DNA of 8,431 nucleotides from DASPFV01 sp035620975 (lineage in GTDB: Bacteria > Acidobacteriota > Vicinamibacteria > Vicinamibacterales > 2-12-FULL-66-21). The translations under genes were made by a program, and so were the position numbers. Positions within the stretch are counted from its first letter, which is position 1; the number at the start of each line of letters is the position of its first letter. Below are positions 1-5,268 of this stretch, piece by piece. The DNA lies in NCBI GenBank assembly GCA_035620975.1, contig DASPFV010000304.1:1-8431 (forward strand), in the 5' to 3' direction. The notes under the pieces were generated by a model. That model searched no databases. It was given only the letters and a program-made list of their open reading frames with translations, and was not told the DNA's origin.

Positions 1-648
1 CTGGACGCCGTTCACCGGATCCAGGCGGAACAGGCGCCCGACCTCGCCGTCCGATGGAACTGCAAGGCCGGCAAGTGCGGTTCCTGCTCCGCCGAGATCA
101 ATGGTCATCCGCGCCTCATGTGCATGACGCGGCTCGACAGCCTGAACCTGAACGAGCCCGTCACGGTCGAGCCGATGCGATCGTTCCCGCTCATCAAGGA
201 CCTCGTGACCGACGTCTCCTGGAACTACTCGGTCAAGCAGAGCATCACGCCCTTCACCCCGAGACCGCCGGACGCGCCCGACGGGACGTGGCGGATCAGC
301 CAGCGGGAGGTGGACCGGGTGCAGGAGTTCCGGAAGTGCATCGAGTGCTTCCTCTGCCAGGACGTGTGCCATATCCTCCGGGATCACCACCTGCACGGCG
401 AGTTCATCGGCCCGCGGTTCCTGCTGTACGTCGGCGCGCTCGAGATGCACCCGCTCGATACGGCCGACCGCATTTCCACCCTGAGGGAGCGCGACGGCAT
501 CGGCTATTGCAACATCACGCGTTGCTGCACCAGGGTCTGCCCGGAGCACATCACGATCACCGAGAACGCGATCATCCCGCTCAAGGAGCGCGTGGTCGAT
601 CGGTTCTACGATCCGGTCACGCGCCTGCTGCGCGTGTTCAGGGGTTGA
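1..648 (+). CDS. sdhB: Succinate dehydrogenase/fumarate reductase iron-sulfur subunit, 5'-truncated by the window edge
   Basis: Electron-transfer subunit of respiratory complex II (or fumarate reductase), passing electrons from the flavoprotein to the membrane quinone site. The frame is open from base 1 and gives 215 residues; the N-terminal part lies outside the window. All three Fe-S centres are readable, numbered from the first in-window codon. The [2Fe-2S] ligands are C21, C26, C29 and C41 (Cx4Cx2Cx11C). A CxxCxxCxxxC block follows at C113, C116, C119 and C123, then Cx5Cx3CP at C170, C176 and C180. By homology with E. coli SdhB, C113/C116/C119/C180 hold [4Fe-4S] and C123/C170/C176 hold [3Fe-4S]. 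The end motif CNITRCC...CPEHI followed by a short basic tail resembles the actinobacterial/acidobacterial type rather than the E. coli type. The flavoprotein and membrane subunits would be upstream. sdhB and frdB cannot be separated from sequence alone. Confidence 0.93.
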   Translation: MDAVHRIQAEQAPDLAVRWNCKAGKCGSCSAEINGHPRLMCMTRLDSLNLNEPVTVEPMRSFPLIKDLVTDVSWNYSVKQSITPFTPRPPDAPDGTWRISQREVDRVQEFRKCIECFLCQDVCHILRDHHLHGEFIGPRFLLYVGALEMHPLDTADRISTLRERDGIGYCNITRCCTRVCPEHITITENAIIPLKERVVDRFYDPVTRLLRVFRG

Positions 649-702
649 GCGGGTTGTATGTCAGTTAGTCGCCCTCAGACAGCAAAAGCCTGACGCAAAC
701 GC

Positions 703-708
703 AGGAGG
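703..708 (+). promoter_or_regulatory. Strong Shine-Dalgarno of the TPR-like gene
   Basis: AGGAGG lies 5 nt before the ATG at 714. It fixes the start of the 166-aa gene and suggests efficient independent initiation on a transcript shared with sdhB. I see no convincing terminator hairpin in the 65-bp gap. Confidence 0.75.
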
Positions 709-713
709 CTCCC

Positions 714-1214
714 ATGTACACGCTCAAGCCACTCTCCCGGGACGCCGTCCAGTCGGCCCTCGCCAAGGCCGAACGTTACCGCCTGCTGAACGAGCCGGGT
801 GAGGCGGAGAGCATCTGCCTCGACGTGCTCGAAATCGAGCCGGGCAACCAGGCTGCCCGCATCTCCCTGATCCTGGCGCTGACGGACCAGTTCGGCTCCG
901 ACCCCGGCGCCTACGGCCGGGCGCAGGGGCTCGTCCCGGGGCTCCAGAGCGACTACGAGCGCGCGTATTACGCGGGCATCATCGCCGAGCGGCGCGCCAA
1001 GGCGCAGGTGGCGCACGCCGGCTACGCCGCGGTTCACGGCGCTCACGACTGGCTCATGGAGGCCATGAAGCACTTCGAGCAGGCCGAAGCGCTGCGCCCG
1101 GCCGGGAACGACGATGCGCTGCTGCGATGGAACGCGTGTGCGAGGTTCCTGATGCGCCACCCGGACCTGCGGTCCGGGGCGGAGGAGCGGCACGAGATCG
1201 AGATGCTCGAATGA
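714..1214 (+). CDS. TPR-like helical protein downstream of sdhB
   Basis: A 166-aa soluble protein with no signal peptide, membrane segment or cysteine pattern typical of an enzyme. Residues about 14-47 read as a TPR-like helix pair (ALAKAERYRLLNEPGEAESI, then VLEIEPGNQAA), and about 77-130 give further amphipathic helices rich in Ala, Glu, Arg and Tyr (YERAYYAGIIAERRAKA; MEAMKHFEQAEALRP). Such folds bind partner proteins. The gene starts 65 bp after the sdhB stop with its own strong Shine-Dalgarno, so the two are probably co-transcribed. A role in assembly or regulation of the complex II iron-sulfur subunit is a guess from position only. The specific family is not recognised beyond TPR-like. 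The downstream heptad array begins 8 bp after its stop codon. Confidence 0.85.
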   Translation: MYTLKPLSRDAVQSALAKAERYRLLNEPGEAESICLDVLEIEPGNQAARISLILALTDQFGSDPGAYGRAQGLVPGLQSDYERAYYAGIIAERRAKAQVAHAGYAAVHGAHDWLMEAMKHFEQAEALRPAGNDDALLRWNACARFLMRHPDLRSGAEERHEIEMLE

Positions 1215-1222
1215 GGGATAGA

Positions 1223-1256
1223 GGGCTGTGGGCTCTGGGCTCTGGGCTCTGGCTCA
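1223..1256 (+). repeat. Heptanucleotide array, left copy (unit GGGCTCT)
   Basis: Nearly five units of period 7: GGGCTGT at 1223-1229, GGGCTCT at 1230-1236, 1237-1243 and 1244-1250, then partial GGCTCA at 1251-1256. It lies between the convergent ends of the TPR-like gene and the oxidoreductase gene. The last unit supplies the oxidoreductase stop codon (TCA on +, TGA on -). The unit shares its GGCTCT core and orientation with the array at 2709-2778 on the other side of that gene. Confidence 0.9.
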
Positions 1257-2663
1257 CCGCGGAGCGATCCGCGGAGCCGGCTCGCTGGGACTCTTGCGGC
1301 TCACCTCCGTGCCCGTGGTGGTGAGGTAATACTTCGCCAGCATGTTCGGCCGCTCCCAGGCCGGAAGCGTGCCGCGATCGCGGACGTATCCGAGAAACGC
1401 CGATGTAACCTCTGCGAAGTGCGCCTCGTGGCCGAGGCGGAGCCTGTCGGGAACGGACACGTGGAGATCGGCGCCGCGGTCCCCGGCAGCGATGCCCGGG
1501 AACTCCGACTGGAGCGCGGCCACGCGTGCCTGCAGCGCCTTCAGAATCGCGGCCCTGGAGCCGGTGTCCACCGGTACCACGTACAGCTCCGGCCGGTATT
1601 TGTCGGCTTTGCCCTGACGCACCTCGATCCGCGCGCGTGTGCCGCGATACACCGCGAAGTGCGTGTCTCCCGCGCCCTCGGGCGCTTCCCAATCCCAGAT
1701 CACGTTCAGCTTCGCGTGCACGCCGCGCAGCGTGTACGTCACCAGCGTGTTGCAGAAGTACTCGAGGCGGCTTTCCTTCACCGAACCAGCGAGACTGGCT
1801 GGGAACTTCGGCTGATTGGTCACCGTACGGAAGTCCGCCTCGGGAATCCACGTCGGCCATCGCTGCGCCGACAGCACGCGGATGTCGGCGCGGTAGTCGA
1901 GCGGCTGATCCGGGTAGAGCGTCCACTGGACGAGGTCCGCCAGGTGCGTGCCGATGTCGTTGAGTCCCTCTCCCTGCTCGGCCGTGTCGAAGAACCACGG
2001 TGGACGGATGTTCGGCGCGCCCGCGACCACTTTCTTCAGATGGTGGACGCTCTCCATGTAGACAGCGGGCTCGCTCTCGGATCCCTTGTTGATCTCGCCG
2101 AACACGGCAGCGTCGTTCACCAGCGCGCGCTGCAGCCGGTTGGTGACCTCGTGCCGCTCGGTCATGATGTCGTACGCCACGACGCCTTTCGAGTCCGCCT
2201 GCGACAGGGCGGCCTCCAGCTTCGGCAGGTCCGCCGAGGTGAGAATCCAGGGCTTGTCGGCGAGGACGTGCAGCCCCGCCCCGACCGAGGCGACGATGCG
2301 GTCGATCTTCCCGCGGTTCCGGCCGGAGAAGATCGCGACGTTGCCGGGCCGCTCGCGGAGCATCCGCTCGAAGAAGTCCGACCCGGTGTGCACGTCCAGC
2401 TCCCAGGCCGTGGGCGACTCGGCGCGGCGGTTGAACGCGCTGATCCGGTTGAGGTGCTCGAGCAGGTCCGGCCCGAGCGGCGCGTATACATCCACGCGCT
2501 TCGCCACGCCGGGGTACATTTCCTTCTGCACGAGGCCGGCATGGAAGTGGCCGGGATCGATCGTCATGAGCCGCAAATCGGGCATGCCGCCGTTCTCCTG
2601 CCTGGCGAGGAGGAGCGCGCCGCCGGTGGCGGCTGCCAGCAGCATCGTGATCATGGCTCTCAT
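1254..2663 (-). CDS. Gfo/Idh/MocA-family oxidoreductase, exported-looking
   Basis: A 469-aa protein of the NAD(P)-dependent Gfo/Idh/MocA sugar-oxidoreductase superfamily, closest in pattern to the branch carrying the 'putative oxidoreductase C-terminal domain' (PF16490, from memory). Residues 1-20 form a hydrophobic leader (MLLAAATGGALLLA), suggesting export or membrane association. The Rossmann part starts near residue 30, but the usual GxGxxG is replaced by a DPGHFHAGL stretch (36-44). ADKPW at 135-139 is the counterpart of the superfamily EKP motif, with K137 as the likely catalytic lysine. GLNDIGTHLADL (233-244) carries the expected D237 and H240. The start is set by GGAGG (2670-2674 on +) 6 nt upstream; a TATAGT hexamer on the - strand (2696-2701) is a possible -10 with no recognisable -35. 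Monocistronic, with heptad arrays on both sides. Substrate unknown. Confidence 0.9.
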   Translation of the reverse strand: MRAMITMLLAAATGGALLLARQENGGMPDLRLMTIDPGHFHAGLVQKEMYPGVAKRVDVYAPLGPDLLEHLNRISAFNRRAESPTAWELDVHTGSDFFERMLRERPGNVAIFSGRNRGKIDRIVASVGAGLHVLADKPWILTSADLPKLEAALSQADSKGVVAYDIMTERHEVTNRLQRALVNDAAVFGEINKGSESEPAVYMESVHHLKKVVAGAPNIRPPWFFDTAEQGEGLNDIGTHLADLVQWTLYPDQPLDYRADIRVLSAQRWPTWIPEADFRTVTNQPKFPASLAGSVKESRLEYFCNTLVTYTLRGVHAKLNVIWDWEAPEGAGDTHFAVYRGTRARIEVRQGKADKYRPELYVVPVDTGSRAAILKALQARVAALQSEFPGIAAGDRGADLHVSVPDRLRLGHEAHFAEVTSAFLGYVRDRGTLPAWERPNMLAKYYLTTTGTEVSRKSPSEPAPRIAPR

Positions 2664-2708
2664 GCGGCTCCTCCCGGGCTGAACGCCCTATCGAGACTAT
2701 ACTCCCAG

Positions 2709-2778
2709 CGGCTCCCGGCTCTCGGCTCTCGGCTCTCGGCTCTTGGCTCAGGGCTCTGGACTATCGGCTCGGGGCTCA
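2709..2778 (+). repeat. Heptanucleotide array, right copy (unit CGGCTCT)
   Basis: Ten consecutive heptads: CGGCTCC (2709-2715), four perfect CGGCTCT (2716-2743), then diverged TGGCTCA, GGGCTCT, GGACTAT, CGGCTCG and GGGCTCA up to 2778. Perfect units at one end and decayed units at the other suggest growth by slippage followed by drift. It occupies most of the intergenic space between the divergent oxidoreductase and GMC genes. The frame runs open through it, which would wrongly extend the GMC protein upstream. Confidence 0.92.
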
Positions 2779-2790
2779 GGGACGAAGGCG

Positions 2791-2823
2791 CTCAGTCCAC
2801 TCAGTCCAAGACGCGCAGTCCAA
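2791..2823 (+). repeat. Nonamer repeat CTCAGTCCA
   Basis: Two perfect tandem copies of CTCAGTCCA (2791-2799 and 2800-2808) and a degenerate third, CAGTCCAAG at 2816-2824, sharing CAGTCCA. It sits 13 bp after the heptad array and ends just before the predicted GMC promoter. The unit has no visible relation to the heptad. Confidence 0.7.
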
Positions 2824-2826
2824 GAG

Positions 2827-2855
2827 CTGACAGCAGAAAGCTTATCCGCTAGACT
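2827..2855 (+). promoter_or_regulatory. Predicted sigma-70-type promoter of the GMC dehydrogenase operon
   Basis: CTGACA (2827-2832, five of six to TTGACA), a 17-nt spacer and TAGACT (2850-2855, four of six to TATAAT). Transcription would start around 2862-2866, at or within a few bases of the ATG at 2866. That agrees with the absence of a Shine-Dalgarno there and implies a leaderless or nearly leaderless mRNA. Confidence 0.5.
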
Positions 2856-2865
2856 CCACATCCAC

Positions 2866-4581
2866 ATGTCCCGGATCCGGCAGGAACCCACCGTCCACGA
2901 CGTGGTCGTGATTGGATCGGGCGCGGGCGGAGGCACGGTCACGAAGGTGCTGGCGGATCTCGGACTCCGCGTGCTCCTGCTCGAAGCCGGCCCGATGCTC
3001 GCGATGTCGGACCTGAAAGAGCACGTGTGGCCGTACCAGGTGCCGCACCGCGGCGTCGGCCCGCGCGCCGAAGGCTACTTCGGCCGCTCGCCGTTCACCT
3101 ACAGCGCAACGTTCGGCGGGGCTCAGCTCGAAGGCGAGCCGTACACGGTCGCGCCAGGAAGCGATTTCTCCTGGTTCCGGTCACGGGTCCTCGGAGGCCG
3201 GACGAATCACTACGGCCGGGTCACGCTCCGGTTCTCGGATTACGACTTCAAGCCCCGATCGCGGGACGGCCTGGGCTGGGACTGGCCGATCGGCTACGAG
3301 GACCTCGCGCCCTATTACGACAAGGCGGAGCGGTTCATCGGGGTGACGGGAACGGCCGAGGGCATCCGGAGCGCGCCGGACGGCATCTTCCAGCCGCCGG
3401 CAGCCCTCCGGGCGCACGACGTGCTCGTGCAGCGGGCGTGCGCGAAGCTCGGCATCCGCGCCGTGCCGGGGCGCCAGGCCGTCATCACGCGTCCGACCAA
3501 CGGCCGCCCACCGTGCCACTATTGCGGCCAGTGCGGGCGCGGCTGCATGACCGCCTCGAACTACGCGTCGAGCTACGTCCAGATCTTCCCCGCCATGCAG
3601 ACCGGGCGCGTGCAGATCGTCGCAAACGCGATGGCGCGCGAGTTGACGACGGATGCGACCGGGCGGGTGCGCGATGTCAATTACGTCGACAGGACGGACG
3701 GCAGCGAGAAGGCCGTCCGCTGCCGCACGGTCGTCCTCGCCGCCAGCGCCTGCGAGTCGGCGCGGCTGCTCCTCAACTCGAAATCCTCCCGCCACCCGCA
3801 GGGGCTGGCGAACGCGTCCGGCACCGTCGGCCGCTACCTGATGGACACCGTCGGCTCCAGCGCGTCGGCCTTCGTGCCGGCGCTCTCCGGGATGCCGCGG
3901 TACAACTCCGACGGCTACGGCGGGCACATCTACATTCCCTGGTGGCTGTGGGAGGGCAAGGACCTCGGCTTTCCGCGCGGCTACCACATCGAGGTCGGCG
4001 GCGGCTATGGCATGCCCGGCGTCGGCTCCTTCACCGGCATCGTCAATCGCCACGAAGGGTACGGCGTGGCCATGAAGCAGGCGATTCGGGACGAATACGG
4101 GGCGTCGGTCGGCCTTTCCGGGCGCGGCGAGATGATCCCGAACGAGCAGTCGTACTGCGAGATCGACCCTGGCGTCGTGGATCGCTGGGGCATACCGGTT
4201 CTGCGGTTCCACTGGGCCTGGAGCGATCACGAGCTGAACCAGGTGCGGCACATGCAGCAGACCTTCCGCGCCATCCTCGAGTCGATGGGCGGCCAGGTCC
4301 GGAGCGGTCAGGCCGGCGCGCAGCCGGCGGGCCCGGCGCGGCCGCCGATCTCCCGGGGCGGGGCGATCATCCACGAGGTCGGCACCGTACGGATGGGAGA
4401 CGATCCGAAGACGAGCGTGCTGAACAGGTACTGCCAGGCGCATGAGGTGAAGAACCTCTTCGTGGCCGACGGCGCGCCGTTCGTCAGCAATCCGGACAAG
4501 AACCCGACGCACACGATCGTGGCGCTCGCCTGGCGGACCGCCGAATATCTCGCAGAAGCGATGAGGAAGGGCGATGTCTGA
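2866..4581 (+). CDS. GMC-family FAD dehydrogenase, large (alpha-like) subunit with Fe-S-type cysteine motif
   Basis: A 571-aa flavoenzyme of the glucose-methanol-choline family, of the kind forming membrane-linked sugar or gluconate dehydrogenases. The FAD-binding GSGAGG is at 17-22 with the ribose-binding acid E40. GGRTNHYG (110-117) is the second GMC signature. The C-terminal active site has H503 (HEVGTVRMG) and N546 (NPTHTI), the usual His/Asn pair. C217, C220, C223 and C227 form CxxCxxCxxxC. Three of them have the Cx5Cx3C spacing I recall for the [3Fe-4S] ligands of Burkholderia FAD-glucose dehydrogenase, so an Fe-S cluster relaying electrons from FAD is likely. No signal peptide is visible; export by riding on the Tat signal of the next gene's product is the known mode in this family. 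The start at 2866 is chosen because upstream in-frame codons run through the repeats and the promoter abuts this ATG. Substrate unknown. Confidence 0.93.
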   Translation: MSRIRQEPTVHDVVVIGSGAGGGTVTKVLADLGLRVLLLEAGPMLAMSDLKEHVWPYQVPHRGVGPRAEGYFGRSPFTYSATFGGAQLEGEPYTVAPGSDFSWFRSRVLGGRTNHYGRVTLRFSDYDFKPRSRDGLGWDWPIGYEDLAPYYDKAERFIGVTGTAEGIRSAPDGIFQPPAALRAHDVLVQRACAKLGIRAVPGRQAVITRPTNGRPPCHYCGQCGRGCMTASNYASSYVQIFPAMQTGRVQIVANAMARELTTDATGRVRDVNYVDRTDGSEKAVRCRTVVLAASACESARLLLNSKSSRHPQGLANASGTVGRYLMDTVGSSASAFVPALSGMPRYNSDGYGGHIYIPWWLWEGKDLGFPRGYHIEVGGGYGMPGVGSFTGIVNRHEGYGVAMKQAIRDEYGASVGLSGRGEMIPNEQSYCEIDPGVVDRWGIPVLRFHWAWSDHELNQVRHMQQTFRAILESMGGQVRSGQAGAQPAGPARPPISRGGAIIHEVGTVRMGDDPKTSVLNRYCQAHEVKNLFVADGAPFVSNPDKNPTHTIVALAWRTAEYLAEAMRKGDV

Positions 4582-5194
4582 GACGCCGCTCGCGCGGGTC
4601 GACGGCATCTCGAGGCGGGATGCGCTGCGCCGGCTCGCGCTCGCCCTCGTCGCGACGGGGACGGTGGATCGCCTGGCCGCGCAGGACGTGCACCGGGTGG
4701 CTGCTGAGACCCGCGCCGTCTCCGGCGGCGTCTACACGCCCGTGGCGCTCACGGCGCACCAGTACCGAACGCTCGAGCGCCTCACGGATCTCATCATCCC
4801 GGTGGAGAACGGCGCCCCGGGCGCGCTGGCCGCCGGCGCGGCCGCCTGGATCGACACGCTCGCGGGCGCCAGCGATCGGCTGAAGTTGATCTACAGCGAC
4901 GGCCTGGCCTGGCTGGATGCGGAGATGAGGCGCCGGGGAGCCGCCGATTTCGTCTCGGCCTCCACCGCCGAACAGACGGCCCTTCTGGATCTCGTCGCCT
5001 ATCGCCGCAACCGGACGCCCGAACTCGAGCCCGGAATCGAGTTCTTCTCGTGGGCCCGGCGCATGACCGTCGATGCCTTCTACACGAGCGAGATCGGCAT
5101 CAAGGACATCGACTACCGGGGCAACGCCGCGATGGCGGAGTACACGGTTCCGACCGAATCGATCGAGTACGCGCTCAAGAGGAGCGGACTGTAA
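4574..5194 (+). CDS. Gluconate 2-dehydrogenase subunit 3 family protein (gamma-like small subunit, Tat signal)
   Basis: A 206-aa partner of the GMC dehydrogenase. The start overlaps the upstream gene's end by 8 bp, and AGGAAGGG (4563-4570) lies just before it, so the two are translationally coupled and probably made in equal amounts. Residues 13-30 form a twin-arginine signal: SRRDALRR with R14/R15, followed by the hydrophobic LALALVATGT. The mature part has the family pattern ALTAHQYRTLERLTDLIIPV, then a Gly/Ala-rich turn and AAAWIDTLA, followed by helices to the end. In characterised enzymes of this type the small subunit is needed for Tat export and maturation of the flavoprotein, which would place this dehydrogenase in the periplasm. 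The usual third, multi-haem cytochrome c subunit is not next door; the next gene is convergent. Gene order is alpha then gamma. Confidence 0.9.
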   Translation: MSETPLARVDGISRRDALRRLALALVATGTVDRLAAQDVHRVAAETRAVSGGVYTPVALTAHQYRTLERLTDLIIPVENGAPGALAAGAAAWIDTLAGASDRLKLIYSDGLAWLDAEMRRRGAADFVSASTAEQTALLDLVAYRRNRTPELEPGIEFFSWARRMTVDAFYTSEIGIKDIDYRGNAAMAEYTVPTESIEYALKRSGL

Positions 5195-5210
5195 CGGCGC
5201 GCCGCGGGCA

Positions 5211-5245
5211 GGGAACCCTGAACCTGGAAACCTCGAACCTGGAAC
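5211..5245 (+). repeat. Heptanucleotide array (unit CTGGAAC)
   Basis: Five period-7 units: GGGAACC (5211-5217), CTGAACC (5218-5224), TGGAAAC (5225-5231), CTCGAAC (5232-5238) and CTGGAAC (5239-5245). It fills the gap between the convergent small-subunit and thioredoxin-fusion genes. Same period as the GGCTCT arrays but an unrelated unit. Confidence 0.75.
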
Positions 5246-5268
5246 TCCACCGCTAGCGGCGGTTCCAG
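5239..5268. terminator. Possible bidirectional stem-loop between convergent genes
   Basis: CTGGAAC (5239-5245), the last heptad unit, is perfectly complementary to GTTCCAG (5262-5268), which lies in the final codons of the thioredoxin-fusion gene. The loop can form a small inner CCG/CGG stem. Its position between two convergent stops fits a shared terminator, but neither strand has a U tract after it, so intrinsic termination is not shown. Confidence 0.3.

Noticed and set aside
1223..2823. CRISPR array
   Set aside because: Units are 7 or 9 bp in tandem without spacers, and no cas genes are in the window.
1419..2852. 477-codon open frame on the + strand opposite the Gfo/Idh gene
   Set aside because: Long antisense frames are expected in GC-rich genes. 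Its translation is Arg/Val/His-rich without any motif, and it runs through the heptad repeats, while the - strand frame has clear family motifs and a Shine-Dalgarno.
2743..2865. N-terminal extension of the GMC protein to an upstream ATG at 2743
   Set aside because: The extra 41 residues are translated repeat DNA, and the predicted promoter would lie inside it. The FAD motif follows the ATG at 2866 at the usual distance.
3181..4608. 475-codon open frame on the - strand opposite the GMC gene
   Set aside because: Shadow of the GMC dehydrogenase; composition is Arg/Ala/Asp/His-rich and no domain is recognisable.
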